A DNA stretch of 64,000 bases from Sabellastarte sp. h YS-2021 (GCA_964017235.1 OZ024935.1:7688001-7752000); one strand, 5' to 3'. Shown: positions 25,601 to 36,479, numbered from the stretch's first letter. Made by a program: numbers and translations. The notes: generated by a model not told the origin, from the letters alone.

Positions 25601-25734
25601 TCCGCGATCTACTCATCAGTACTTTTCTAGGAACACAGCAGGATGCCACCTTTCAATGGAAGACAGCTTCAGCAACAATTTAGGGCTTTTTTAGTTTTTA
25701 TTCAATTGCATATAATCATGCATTTGCTATTTCT

Positions 25735-26822
25735 ATGTCAATCACAGTAACCACCAGCAGCAGCACCACCCCCACCACCAACCAGAAGAAGGCACAACCT
25801 GTGGGTCAGGCCATGGCTACTACAGAGAGAGGAGAGGGGGGCTACCACAACATTATGGCTGAACTGTATGCCACAGACATTCCAGGATTCACCAATTCCA
25901 TGAGGATGACCCCAAGATTCTTTGAAATCATAAAGACCAGACTGGAACCATGTCTAGCCAGGCAGGCCACCAACTACAGAGCTCCAATCAGTGTTGGGGA
26001 AAAGTGAGCCCTCACCATCAGATATCTGGCCACTGAAGAGTCATACACATCATTATCCTGTCAGTTCATGGTGGCAGATCCACCATTTCTACCAGAGGTC
26101 TGCAGGGCCATCCAGGATGAGTTCAGCAGAGAGTACCTCAGATGTCCTACTACTCCAGTTGAGTGGAAAGAACTGGAAAAGGAATTCAGGATCAGGTGGA
26201 ATGTTCCAAATGCCCTGGGAGCCCTTGATGGAAAGCATGTCGCCCTGAAGAAACCCAAGAACACTGGAGCCCTGTACCACAACTATAAGGGATTGGGGTA
26301 CAGCCACATCTTGCTCAGGTGCCAAGATATTTAATGCCTGTCAGCTAAAGAGGTAGATTGATGATGGCAGGATAGGCTTTGCTGACCCAGCACCTATAAC
26401 CCAGGGTGTTGGGTTATGTCCCCTACTTCATTCTGGCAGATGATGCGTTTGCCCTGAAGACCTGGCTGATGAAACCCTATGGCAGAAGGATGTTAACCAG
26501 AGAGGAAAGGATTGCCAACTACAGAATATCAAGGGGCAGGAGAGTTGTTGAAAATGTTTTTGGCATCCTGGTCTCAAGATTCAGAGTGATGTTGACCACT
26601 ATTGAACTACCCCCAGAAACAGTGAGGGAAGTGGTCTTGACCTGTGTGGTTCTGCACAACATACTGAGAAGCCAATATCAAGGTCATCATGGTGGTCAAC
26701 AGCATGATGATGATGATGATGTGCCTGGAGATTGTCACTTGATTGGTGGTGCTGCTGGTGGTGGTCCCGACAGAAACCCTGCTAGGGAAGCCAAAAGACA
26801 GATGGATTACCCCAAGGACTAA
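25735..26822 (+). pseudogene. Harbinger transposase (DDE), internally deleted
   Basis: The protein would cut and paste the element. The N-terminal part (25735-26007) has GFTNSMRMTPRFFEII. After a frame change, 26068-26334 carries WNVPNALGALDGKHVALKKP with the first catalytic aspartate, ending YHNYKG. The segment that should hold the second aspartate is deleted, and the frame shifts through 26300-26405. The C-terminal part (26406-26822) has [16 protein letters not shown], then [15 protein letters not shown] with the catalytic glutamate region. Lacking the middle catalytic residue, it cannot transpose. Confidence 0.75.
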
Positions 26823-27810
26823 TTCAATAATGAGGAAGCAGTGGCCTGGCAAGATGGCAGAATATAACTGCTACTGCAGTAACCAGTCATTCTCAGGACT
26901 AATGACCAGTCCTTTTCAGGACTACCAGATATTCCAAAAACAATTAATCAGCTGTTCTTGTTCTAACTATCACAACCATTTCCCAACATAAATCACCCAT
27001 ACAACAAACAGACAAACCCAGTGCCAAACATAAGTCCCATCAAAAACAGACAAGCGCACTGCTAAACATAAGTGCCCCAACCAAGAAACAGACAAACCCA
27101 ATGCTCAACATTACTCACACAAAAAAACATACAAACCCAATGCTAAACATAATTCCCCCAAAGAAGAAACAGACAAACCCAATGCCCAACATAACTGGCT
27201 AAATGGAATAAATATTGCATACATTTTTAAAGCTACACCCCAATTTAAATTACATTTTTCTTGTGTTTTGGAACAAATAACACAAACTAAAAGTTTTTCC
27301 TGTGTTGCGAATATCAAAATACAATTTTTTTCTTCTACTTCGAAAAATTTTACAAAATATAACCACCAAAATGGTTATCCTTACAGTATGGTTTATCTGT
27401 TGGTTGTGGAGAGTTATGTTTGCAAATTCGTTCGTCAGTCTGTTGGTTGGGGGTTATGTTTGGTATTAGGTTTGTCTGTTTGTTGGTTAGTGGCTATCTT
27501 TTAACTCTAGGGATGGTGTCAGTGTTGGACTTTTTTATTACAGTTTTAAAGCAATCCCATGGATTTTAAGCTATAAATGGACAGATTATTGGCCATATTG
27601 GCATTTAATTTATCTATTTTTTTCTATGTGATGTTCTGTTGTTATGTGTATTACCATGGGTTATTTATTACTGAACTGTTATGTTTTGGAAGGGGAATTT
27701 GATGAACATGCAGCTTATTAATTGTTTTTGGAAGATCTGGGCGGCCCTGAAAAGGGCCTATGGGGGATCAGAGACCCACCTGGACTGGCTGGCTACTGAG
27801 GAGGCTGCTG
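26823..27810. other. Harbinger spacer with short repeats
   Basis: Between the convergent genes. About 27000-27200 has several units resembling ACAGACAAACCCAATGC-AACATAA, and 27380-27500 has inverted relatives. No gene seen. Confidence 0.4.
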
Positions 27811-28980
27811 CTATTGAGGCGTTGCTTTGGTGGTGATGGTGAAGAGCTGCTGCTGTGGCTGCTGAGGCTGCTCAATGATCTGTGTTGTTGCTAGATCTGG
27901 TAGCTGGCTTAGTATTCCACTTAAGTTGTGTCTGCTGCCCTTGTTCTGTACTGTGACCAATGATTGAAGGTTTCCAAAGCCAATGGGGCTGGGTGTGTAG
28001 TAGATGTAACTGCTGGATCTGCTGCCTGCTGCTGCCTGGGTGGAACTAGATGCCTGTTGAGTGGTTGTTGACCTTCTGTGACTCTCTGGTAATAGTGGCT
28101 GATCTCTTGGGGAGTGGTTGATGTCTATGAGTGTTGCCCTTGAGTTCCTCAAACTCCTCTTGGGTCATCTTTTCAGCCTCTGATGCCACGTAGTCAAAGA
28201 AGGGCTGCCTGTCTGACTTCTGCTGCAGGAAACCTGAGATCAGTGTCCTCATCTGGTGAAAGTGCTCACATATCTTGGAATCTATAGAAACTGGTGTAGA
28301 TGTAAGTATTGGTTGATTCCTACTCTCCCTCAGCACACTGGACTCAAGATGTTGTGTATTAGTAGTAGATCCATGAGACTCTTCATGCCTGCTGGTGTTG
28401 GGACTGACCTCGAACCCAGAGCTTCTGTTGGCCCCCTTGCGTCTGATGTGGGTCTTATGGAAACCTAACTGCTGGTAGACCCAGGACTGTCTCTTGGTCA
28501 TCTCCCTTGCGGCTTGGCCAGACTGTAGCTAGGAGAGCTTGCCATAAGCAGTTCTCTGTGACTCAACCACCTTCTGACATCAAAGGGATTGAGCTTCAGT
28601 TCTGCAAAGATTTCTGCCCAGAGAGCCTATTTTCTCTGTCTGTTGTGGAAACGTCCATGCTCCTTGTTGTACAGCTCCTATTGCTCCTTCACAAACTCTA
28701 CAATGGCATTTTCTTGGCTGTCAGTGAATGTAGCACAAACTCTGACTCTCTTGGCTGCTGAGTGGCACGCTCATTCTTCCTCACACCTCTCATCTTCTTT
28801 GCAAGCTTCCTCATTAACTTCTAATCCTTCCTCTGTATCCTCTATCCTCTCTTCTGTACCCTCCTCTGTCCTCTCCTCCAACTCTCCACCTTCCTTCTCC
28901 CTCTCCTCTTGCCTCTCCTCCATCTTCTTCTTTCCTCTCTTTCTTCCTTTCTCTTTCTTCATAACTCCAGTGAATATCAC
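27811..28980 (-). pseudogene. Harbinger MADF/Myb-like accessory protein (broken)
   Basis: The minus strand first encodes a charged Lys/Glu-rich stretch (28980-28771). A segment containing VCATFTDSQENAIVEFV follows, closely resembling TAFTVKEEDAIIEFL in the second element at 59.6 kb and matching the start of a MADF DNA-binding domain. A Ser/Gln-rich C-terminal part (28501-28046 and 28152-27811) comes last. PIF/Harbinger elements usually need such a Myb/MADF-like partner to bring the transposase to DNA. Stops and frame changes between segments indicate decay. Confidence 0.55.
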
Positions 28981-29142
28981 AAAAAAGTAAAAATGAAAAA
29001 AAAAACTGAAATGTGTCTCCTAACTGTTAAATTTGCCCTAACTCAAGTAAAATGTAAAAAAACTGAAAACCCCTAAGCAGAAAAGTGACACACGTCTCTC
29101 TGTAGCCAACTAGTCTAAACACAGAAAGCGTGTGCACGGTCG

Positions 29143-29151
29143 CTTATATAG
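29143..29151 (-). promoter_or_regulatory. TATA box of the Harbinger MADF-like gene
   Basis: CTATATAAG on the minus strand, about 170 bases upstream of the charged N-terminal segment. It has the same form as the TATA box before the related gene at 59.4 kb. Confidence 0.5.
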
Positions 29152-29761
29152 TCCCAGACCCCCTCATTGCCTCTTTTTGGTTTCAGATGCGCGGGAAATA
29201 GTCGGTACTTAATCAGTACTTAGTCCCAGGCCTCCTGGGGCGTCCTCAGACTAAATTTGTGTGGTCCCAGGTGGCCTGAGGAGGCTGGCTTGGATCAGTT
29301 TGGATCCGCTTCTTTTAGTCGGGGCTTAGTCCCAGACCCAAATTTCTTAGTCGCAGAACACCTAAGACAGCCTGAGGCTTCCTGGGACTAATGAAACTGA
29401 TTCTTTTTCACACGCATGAAACTTCAAAGGTCTGTTATGAGTCAGGGACTGACAACAGGCTTCCTGGGACTAAGCTACGGATACCTGGGAATAAGGGTTG
29501 CAGGAAGCCTGAGACAACATAGGACTGTGTAGATTTGGGTCTGAGGAAGCCTGAGAAAGCCTCAGACTGGACATTTCATTGACGGTGGGAAACAAGAATT
29601 GGTTTGGGTTGAGACAAATATGAAACATGTTTTATTTTTCTCGCGGCCGCAACTGACAACTACCGATCCATACAGAATGCATGGGACTAAACAAATTTTT
29701 GAAACCGACTACAAAAAACCCTTAATCGGGAAGCTTAGTCGTGTGGTGGAACACCCACATT

Positions 29762-30420
29762 AATGATGGAGTCAAACGAGACCAATATTTAGGTACTTAC
29801 TTCACTCTGCATTATCCTTCATTAGATAACATTAGAAGTGCTTTGAAACAGCTTAGTCCTCAAGCCCTTGTATGCAAGGTAGACATAAGCAGGCCCTTTA
29901 GGCAATTGACCATTGACCCTGGGGACATTGATCTATTAGGTTTAAAACACCGTAACTACTTCATTTATGGATCTCTGCTGTTCGGGTTCCGGCACAGATC
30001 AATCGTATTTCATCATTCTTCCGACGCTATTTGCCATATTATGAATACAAGAGGCTATAAACACTTCTACAGTTATATAGATGATCTAATATATATAGGT
30101 ATACCACATGAAATATATCAGTCTTTCCAATTTCTACGGGACCTATTGAAGGACCTGGGTTTGAATATCAGTCAGGACAAATTGGTTCCTCCATCTATCT
30201 CTGGTATGCTTAGACATCATGGTTAATACAATAGATAAAACACTGTCTATACCAGAGCCTAAACTCCAGGAAATCAAGCAACTGTGTACAGAATGGACTA
30301 CCAAAACATATTGTAGCAAAAGAGACCTCCAATCTTTGCTGGGGTCCCTTCTCTGTATAACTAAATGTATCAGGTCTTCTAGATTTTGTTTTAAATTGAA
30401 TGCTACAGTTGCTTAGGGAT
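29762..30420 (+). pseudogene. DIRS-like reverse transcriptase, catalytic part
   Basis: Continues the frame interrupted at 25222. It contains GVKRDQYLGTYFTLHYPS, then VCKVDISRPFRQL (first catalytic aspartate), GSLLFGFRH and SYIDDLIYI with the two catalytic aspartates. The connection region follows after a frame change (KTYCSKRDLQSLLGSLLCIT). The core is readable but frame breaks near 30205 and 30410 prevent a full protein. Confidence 0.75.
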
Positions 30421-30793
30421 AATACTAATGCAAGCAAGACACTTTTAACACAAACTTTCTTCCAAGATTTAAATTGGTTTAACACCTTTTATACCAATTT
30501 AAAGGGCGCACATATTATGATCATAAGCAGAGTGATACCCAGGTGCATTTAGATGCATCCCTTACAGGACTTGGTGGCTCCCGATAACTCTATGGTTTAT
30601 TCACTTTCTATTCCAAAAAATTACAAAAATTACTCTGTAGTCCACCTGGAAGCTCTTGATATAGTTGTGGCATCCAAGGTCTGGGCTGAAGCCTGGGCAA
30701 ATAAGAAAAATCAATGTATTTTGCGACAACATGGCTGTAGTTGAAGTCCTTACTACTGGCAAGGCCAGAGACAGTATTTTGGCCATGTGTGCT
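30421..30793 (+). pseudogene. DIRS-like RNase H, left half
   Basis: Fragments in three frames include HLDAS-like sequence near 30548, VVHLEALDIVVASKVW and FCDNMAVVEVLTTGKARD, matching RNase H of DIRS/gypsy-like elements, which removes the RNA strand. It is cut at 30793 by the Polinton. The reading frame of the last fragment resumes at 57133 directly after the duplicated TGTGCT. Confidence 0.65.
30788..30793 (+). repeat. Polinton target-site duplication, left
   Basis: TGTGCT immediately before the Polinton terminus; the identical hexamer follows the right terminus at 57133-57138. Six bases is the usual Polinton duplication. Confidence 0.9.
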
Positions 30794-31982
30794 AGTAGTA
30801 TATATCGAGTGTATATCGAGTCGAGTTTCCCATCAATCATGTCACTTTTTGACAGCTGTGCAGCTGCCTGGGGCAGATGGTAGATTGATGGCTAGTTAGG
30901 GTAGGGGTCGATACTGACTCAATGGGGACTTTTGTTTTTGTTTGATAGTTTATAGCTATTACTCTGATGAATCATCACACAGCTTTGGTTTTTAATGGGT
31001 CTCTTTGTCTGCTTTTAATGGGGCTTTTGTCTGCTAGAAGTGTTAAATGGGGCTTTGTCTGCTAGCCAAGCTTTTAATGGGGCTTTGTCTGCTACCCATA
31101 CTAGATCAATATTACTTCTGAAAAAAATGAATCATCACACAGCTGTGGGTTTTTAATGGGGCTCTTTTGTCTGCTTTAATGGGGCTTTGTCTGCTAGCCA
31201 AGTGTTAAATGGGGCTTTGTCTGCTAGCCAAGCTTAGATCATTATTACCTATGTACAAATGAATCATCACACAGCTGTCTTGGTTTAATGGGGTTTTATA
31301 CTGCTAGCCAAGCTGTTAATAGGCCTTTGTCAGCTGATGGGGCTTTGTCTCCTAGCCCAAGCCTGTTTTAATGGGGGCTTTGTCTGCTAGCCTACACACT
31401 TTAATGAGCCTCGATACTAGATCAATATTACTTGTAAAAAAAATATGTATTTGTTTTAATCTTTGTCTTTGTCTGCTAGTTCTGTTTAATGGGACTTGTT
31501 TTAATGGGGCTAGAACTGTTTTAATGGGACCTTTGTCTGCTACAAATGTTTAATGGGGCTTTGTCTGCTAGCCAAGTTTTTAATGGGGCTTTGTCTTCTA
31601 GCCTACTGCATCATATTACTACTGAAAAATGAATCATCGCACAGCTGTGTTGTTTAATGAGGCTTTGTCTGCTAGAACTGTTTTAATGGGGCTTTGTCTG
31701 CTAGCCATTTAATGGGGGGCTTTGTATGCTACCCTACTAGAACAATATTACTTGTGAAAAAATGAATCACCAAAGCTATATTTGATTTGTCACACAATGT
31801 ATGCTAGTTACATTAGAGGTCTGTTGAAAATCCCATTCCCAATTAAAATTAACGGGAAATTTCGAACCTCAGAGTAAGCACACGAACGAAATATCTCGCC
31901 TCATATACAGTCGCAGTTTAATCTCGTACTTTCATACACACTTTTGATTAGGGTTAGGGCTTTGGGGTTAGCTAATAATCAT
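30794..31982 (+). repeat. Polinton left terminal inverted repeat
   Basis: Matches the reverse complement of 55936-57132 with small indels. The first ~120 bases are almost identical. Beyond that it consists of tandem variants of AATGGGGCTTTGTCTGCTAG (~25 bases), alternating with ATGAATCATCACACAGCTGT blocks. One copy of the dispersed ~65-bp module and a TTAGGGTTAGGG motif lie at the inner border. Confidence 0.9.
31821..31888 (-). repeat. Dispersed Polinton module, copy 1 (in left TIR)
   Basis: Inverted copy of the module with core GTTAATTTTAATTGGGAATG and TTCGAAATTTC. Other copies are at 34861, 35021, 38414, 49435, 49558 and 56028. This is the only copy pointing rightwards, because it belongs to the inverted terminal repeat. 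Confidence 0.85.
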
Positions 31983-32034
31983 TGAATCCTGGTTTTTCTT
32001 TGAAAAACTGCTGAATACTAGAATTTTATCAGTC

Positions 32035-32043
32035 TATATAAAT
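32035..32043 (+). promoter_or_regulatory. TATA box of the BIR gene
   Basis: TATATAAAT located 75 bases before the BIR start codon. Confidence 0.6.
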
Positions 32044-32109
32044 GCTAAAATTCAGGTTATAAACTCAATTGGTTTTCCAACTATCAAGCTAACAGCATCT
32101 TCTAGCAAC

Positions 32110-32643
32110 ATGTTTTCTAATACTGCATCCAACATAAATGATAAGGATAGTGAGATAGTTCATCCAGCAAGTAAACCAGTTGAAGACCAGACTGATGCTA
32201 GATCATCTTATCTTCAGTCTGCCTCTACTCATTCTGCCGCCTCGGTTGGAGGCTTTTCACTGAATTCTTCAGCTAGATATAACTCCAATCCAAGAATTCA
32301 ACCACCCTGTGGTAACTCTGCTGGGTTACATTTATGTCATAAACCCACACCATATGTGGGAAGATGGATATTTAAGGTTCCTGATTATTCAGGATATGAT
32401 GAGAGATATGCTACATTTAGAACATGGCCGAAGTCTCACCCCATTCGCCCAGATGCCCTAACTCGTGCTGGTTTCCTCTATACAGGGGAGGGGGACAAGG
32501 TTACCTGCCCCTGGTGTAAAATATCTCTTATTGAATGGGAGACATATGATGTACCAATGGATGAACATAAAAGGCATGCACCCACCTGTGAATTTTTGAA
32601 AATGTTAATGCCCAAAAATACCTTTTTCTCTCTTTCCTCTTGA
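32110..32643 (+). CDS. BIR-domain (IAP-like) protein
   Basis: A 177-residue protein with a Ser/Thr-rich N-terminus (residues 1-80) and one BIR domain at about 97-165. The domain shows RYATFRTWP, AGFLYTGEGDKVTCPWC, LIEWETYDVPMDEH and the zinc ligands C133, C136, H153 and C160 with canonical BIR spacing. BIR proteins bind caspases or signalling partners, and IAP-type versions in insect and mollusc DNA viruses block apoptosis. Here there is no RING in the same ORF, but a separate RING gene lies 1.7 kb downstream. The frame is intact and a TATA box precedes it. An anti-apoptotic role is an inference from the family. Confidence 0.85.
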   Translation: MFSNTASNINDKDSEIVHPASKPVEDQTDARSSYLQSASTHSAASVGGFSLNSSARYNSNPRIQPPCGNSAGLHLCHKPTPYVGRWIFKVPDYSGYDERYATFRTWPKSHPIRPDALTRAGFLYTGEGDKVTCPWCKISLIEWETYDVPMDEHKRHAPTCEFLKMLMPKNTFFSLSS

Positions 32644-32689
32644 AGATAACGAGACATTAAAAATTACTGAATGAATTGAATAGTTACGA

Positions 32690-32880
32690 GATGTTACCTT
32701 ACACAGATGGAAGAAAGACACCTGTGAATTTTAGAAAAATACTCTACCTAAGACATATGGAAGACAGGCAGCTGTGAATTTTAGAAAAATACTCTACCTA
32801 AGACAGATGGAAGACAGACACCTGTGACTTTAGAACAATACTCTACCTATGACAAATGTAAGATATACACCTCTGAAGAT
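32690..32880 (+). repeat. ~58-bp tandem repeats after the BIR gene
   Basis: About three and a half units sharing ACAGATGGAAGA-AGACACCTGTGA and TTTTAGAAAAATACTCTACC, located directly after the BIR stop. The function is unknown and no frame is kept. Confidence 0.65.
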
Positions 32881-33297
32881 GAAAGAGACATTAAATAATG
32901 GAAGAGATGCTACCTTACACAGATGGTTATCTGTTGCACATTTTATCTATTATGTTCAAAAAACCAAGTAGATGAAAACTTATTTTATAAATTCTACTTA
33001 GACACAGATGTAAAGGACGGGCAGATGTCTGTCTGATATACTCAACTATTTGTCACTTTAACTTTACAATTATTAAGTAATAAACTTGTCTGCATTATCT
33101 GCATTTATTTATCAATAAAATCTGTTTTTAATCACTATTGTAGTTTCTGGTTTCCTTTAATGATCAGTTATACTAGTCTGTCTTAAGTCTCCTCACACAA
33201 AGCCTTTGCTGAGTAAGCATTTTTTTTACACAAAGCTTTTGCTGAGTAAGTGATCCTATATGCTGAATCGTGCTATATAACCCCCCTCCCCTCAAAG

Positions 33298-33307
33298 TCT
33301 ATAAAAA
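33298..33307 (+). promoter_or_regulatory. TATA box of the PC4-like gene
   Basis: TCTATAAAAA about 90 bases before the ATG at 33395. Confidence 0.6.
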
Positions 33308-33394
33308 CCCACCCTCTCGCTCTAACCCTTACACATCATCTGAAGCTGTAATCTACGAAGTAAAAAAAAACTTGGACGGAATCATTCAGTGAAT

Positions 33395-34084
33395 ATGGCA
33401 GAGGCTCAAGTTTTTGGGAAACCTGCTCTGAAGAAGAATAAGAAAGATCTATCTCTACAGATTAAAAATAAGAAGAAAGATCATCTTTTAGAGACTCAAA
33501 ACCATGGGGTGATGTCCGCAGTGAACTATACAGAGGCATCTCTCTCTGTCACCTATAGAAGAACCTTTCATCTAGCCTCCAAGAAGTATGTGGTGTTTCA
33601 TGGTGAAGCTGGTCAAGTGCACTCTATTCATTTAAAGGAATGGGACGGTCAGATTGTCACCAACCCAGGGATCAAGCTCAATATCTCAAAATTGGTGGTA
33701 TTAGTTCATTTTTCTGAACTAATTAACCATGCACTGCAAGCTATTCTTAAAGGAGACAAAGGAATAGAGAAGAAAATACATATAGGTGGCTCCTGTTATA
33801 TAGCCTGTAATAGTCCCTATAAATCTGTAGGTATCAGGAAATGGAAGACCAATGCCAAGGGAGACTTGTTTCCCACCACTGAAGGGTTATCCTGCAAACC
33901 CAAAGAATGGGAAGAATTGTTGAAAGTATGTAACCAGATGTATAGCGAACGTATGGAAATATATACATATGTTCCATGTTTAATACAACCTGATCAACCT
34001 AACCATGCAAAATTGACATGTGAGGAATGTTCGCATTTAGATGAATCAGCCAGGGGGGAGGTAGATGTGGAAATTCCCCTTTAA
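33395..34084 (+). CDS. PC4-like (ssDNA-binding coactivator type) protein
   Basis: About 229 residues. I start at the ATG at 33395 because the open frame before it has only a GTG. The N-terminus is Lys-rich. Residues ~135-180 (SVGIRKW, GDLFPTTEGLSCKPKEWEEL) follow the PC4/Sub1 pattern of an I-R-K strand, a short gap, P-T-GLS and EWEEL. Residues ~65-115 (VVFHGEAGQVHSIHLKEWDG) look like a weaker, diverged second copy. PC4 domains bind single-stranded DNA and act in transcription and replication. A CxxC pair near the C-terminus (CEEC) is extra. The frame is intact. The fold assignment is a pattern-based inference. Confidence 0.6.
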   Translation: MAEAQVFGKPALKKNKKDLSLQIKNKKKDHLLETQNHGVMSAVNYTEASLSVTYRRTFHLASKKYVVFHGEAGQVHSIHLKEWDGQIVTNPGIKLNISKLVVLVHFSELINHALQAILKGDKGIEKKIHIGGSCYIACNSPYKSVGIRKWKTNAKGDLFPTTEGLSCKPKEWEELLKVCNQMYSERMEIYTYVPCLIQPDQPNHAKLTCEECSHLDESARGEVDVEIPL

Positions 34085-34207
34085 TTATTCAGAGACAAAG
34101 AGACATTAAATCATACCCACTAAGTTTTTTTTTTTAATTAAATTTTTAAAAAAAAAATAACCCTTTTTTAATGTAGATAGTGGTGACAGCTTTCAGACCC
34201 AATTCTC

Positions 34208-34217
34208 ATTATAAAAG
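34208..34217 (+). promoter_or_regulatory. TATA box of the RING gene
   Basis: ATTATAAAAG about 110 bases before the start codon at 34325. Confidence 0.5.
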
Positions 34218-34324
34218 TCACCCCAAACCAACCCCAGATACCACTGTTTTCTAAATCATTCAGGCTGTGTCAAGTAACATTCAGGCTGTGTCAACTTCTA
34301 CTTTTAATTCTACTTTCTAAAAAT

Positions 34325-35916
34325 ATGGATAACTTTGTGCAGTTGGGCAGAAGAATCGACATGTTCAGGCCGAATCATGTCATCTCTAACATGGTGACAT
34401 TTTTCCAGCTGATGATGTTAATAGATGGACAATACCAACAGGCCATGGTCTGTTACATTCTATTAAATGATGTGCTGCCAGCGTTTGTTGTGTAAGTACC
34501 AAAGATTTATTTTTATTTTAATTTTATAATATATAAAAATCGGGTCAGAACTTATAGTATTTTTTATCGAGGAAAAAATTTTTAAAAAAAAAAGAGAGAA
34601 TGTAAAAGATGGGGAGGGGTGTCGTAAATAGACTCTTTGTAACTATAATTGACACTCCTGCTGAGATTACCTAATGTCAATGAACTACTAAGTCTATTAA
34701 TAGCCTATTAAATGATAGTAAACTCTAGCACTCACATGGTAGACCCGTCTTATAGACCTGTGGATATACTATGATGTTCTGGTGTCGGTACCTATGTAAA
34801 TAATCTACTCATCCTAAATAATGTAACTACTTTATTATCTAATGCTGCAATACTCAGAACCAATGCATGGGGGTGCTTACCTTCAGGTTCGAAATTTCCT
34901 GTTAATTTTAATTGGGAATGGAGATTTTCAACAGAGTTCCTCAGTCTGTACATTCACAGCTTACTGTCATTGCGTCCACAGAAGCGCAGAAAAGCAATAC
35001 CTCATTAATATGTTTATATGGTCTTACCTTCGGGTTCGAAATTTCCTGTTAATTTTAATTGGGAATGGAGATTTTCAACAGACTTCCTCAATCTGTACTC
35101 TTGCAGTAAGGTCACAAGTATAATATTTAAAATAATGAACACCAGGGAGCTTCCAAGTTCAAATTTTTAAACCAATTATGTTATTTACAAGTTATCTTAT
35201 TTTTTCAAATTTTTTCTTCTCTAAACTTAAAAAAAATTTCATCTTCTTATCTTTTCAGAAGAAAATACCCTGAATTCGTGAGCTATGTATCTCAGTTCCT
35301 GCAACATGCAGAATGTGCAGTGTGCAAGGATCCTCTGGATCAGGCAGATTTCATCCTCACTAATCCTTGCGGCCATCTGCTCTGTGTGGAATGTAGCTGT
35401 CAATTTTCTAGGTTGTGGCAAGATGGGGCTGAGCCTGAACTGAGGTGCTGCTTATGTAGGACCACCCTTTTAGAACACAAATTCACAAAGGCCTATTCTA
35501 TCCGCAGTTCAAAAATGAGCGCTACCTCACTATTTACATGGGTCCCCACTTCCATGTACATGAATACCAGTTATGACCAATTGCTGATCGAGGCTCTAAC
35601 TAATAGAGACCTCGAGATGGCCTTTGGGTGCGCCTTTTTTCTAGGCAAAAGCCCAGAAGATGTGAAAACTATGATAGCTCCTCAGTGGGCTACATATTAC
35701 CAGCAACGAGCCAACCACTTAACATGCGCCTGCTGTAAAATAGACCTACCATTAACAAGGGCTTTTATGAGCTCTTGTTACCATTTTTATTGTACTACAT
35801 GCTCAGCACTAATATCCGGTAATTTAGCACATCATCCGAGTAGGTGCTTAGAGTGTAACACTCAATGGCATGTAGACCCTAGTGGTTGCAGCATGCTGCG
35901 TCCCACGAACACCTAG
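34325..35916 (+). CDS. Spliced double-RING finger protein
   Basis: Two exons are inferred: 34325-34491 and 35259-35916. The donor GTAAGT at 34492 and the acceptor CTTATCTTTTCAG ending at 35258 keep the frame, giving about 274 residues. Exon 1 encodes a helical, uncharacterised N-terminus. Exon 2 carries a first RING (CAVCKDPLDQADF, then CGHLLCVEC and CCLC) and a second RING near the C-terminus (CACCKIDLPL, then CYHFYCTTC and CLEC). RING fingers usually act as E3 ubiquitin ligases. Together with the BIR gene nearby it suggests control of host cell death or signalling, but that role is inference. The intron holds two copies of the dispersed module. Confidence 0.75.
34861..34934 (+). repeat. Dispersed Polinton module, copy 2
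   Basis: GCTTACCTTCAGGTTCGAAA, then GTTAATTTTAATTGGGAATG and ATTTTCAACAG. It is inside the RING-gene intron. Confidence 0.85.
35021..35081 (+). repeat. Dispersed Polinton module, copy 3
   Basis: Second module copy in the same intron, about 155 bases after copy 2. The following ACTTCCTCAATCTGTACTC also matches the flank of the other copies. Confidence 0.85.
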
Positions 35917-36227
35917 TGGTCTTCAAAATTTATCACCTAGTGGTCCTGAAAAAATCAAAATTTAAAAAATTTTTTTTTTATTTTATTTTTTTTAAAACAA
36001 AATTCGGTCTGAAGTATGGGCTCCACTCTCAGGCCTCTACCCCTAATCTCCTACCAGATCTGGGAAATTGACATATACTTTTCATACAGAGCCTCAGCAA
36101 TCTTCTGGACAGAAAAGGATATCAACGCCAGTGTTCAAACAAAAATGATGGATTATCTAATGGACTCAAAATAATTTGAAAAAAAAGGTATATCTGTTAA
36201 CAATGAACGTTGAATTCATACGTATGT
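35917..36227. other. No gene seen
   Basis: T/A-rich spacer after the RING gene. Confidence 0.4.
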
Positions 36228-36479
36228 ATGGTTAATTTATAACCAATTTATCTCTGATATTTTTTTCATTTGATAAGTCAGTGTTATAGTTTTTTATGAG
36301 TAAACAGCCATGTAAATATTTAGACTTGGTCAGACATTTTATCTATTCTCTAGTCTGTCATGGCTTTGATATACGTGGAAACTCTCTGTGAGAGGTCTCT
36401 TTTAAATGTTCTATTGATTTTTAATGTATTACATAAATATCTAGTTTCTTTCAACTTTAATTCCATTCAATGTGACTGA
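36228..36479 (+). repeat. ~270-bp diverged duplication, copy 1, with 39-codon ORF
   Basis: The left copy of a tandem duplication whose right copy is at 36488-36765. It contains an ORF at 36360-36479 that reads MALIYVETLCER and FNSIQCD before a TGA. The same protein segments appear in copy 2 despite many nucleotide changes. Confidence 0.55.

Larger units (their letters stand above)
25223..29759 (+). mobile_element. PIF/Harbinger element inserted in the DIRS copy
   Basis: Flanked by TTA on both sides (25220-25222 and 29760-29762), the usual 3-bp PIF/Harbinger target. The DIRS reading frame resumes cleanly after the second TTA. Termini are related inverted repeats (TGCCCCTGTCCCACCA at the left, inverted TGTGTGGTGGAACACCCACA at the right). 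Subterminal regions are filled with CCTGAGGAAGCCTGGGACTAAG-like repeats. It carries two convergent genes: a DDE transposase (plus) and a MADF/Myb-like protein (minus), each with a TATA box. Both are broken. Confidence 0.8.
34492..35258 (+). other. Intron of the RING gene
   Basis: 767 bases bounded by GTAAGT and TTTTCAG, with a T-rich tract before the acceptor. Stop codons occur in all plus frames inside it. It contains module copies 2 and 3. Confidence 0.65.

Noticed and set aside
28589..28990. Plus-strand Ser/Pro-rich frame in the Harbinger element
   Set aside because: It is the antisense of the charged N-terminal segment of the MADF-like gene, whose strand is supported by a TATA box and by the related gene at 59.4 kb.
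31371..31553. Open frames within the Polinton TIRs
   Set aside because: They arise from the ~25-base subterminal repeats and are not shared by the other TIR copy.
34861..35081. Module as a pol III (tRNA-like) promoter because of GGTTCGAA
   Set aside because: Only part of the B-box consensus is present and no A box lies at the right distance.
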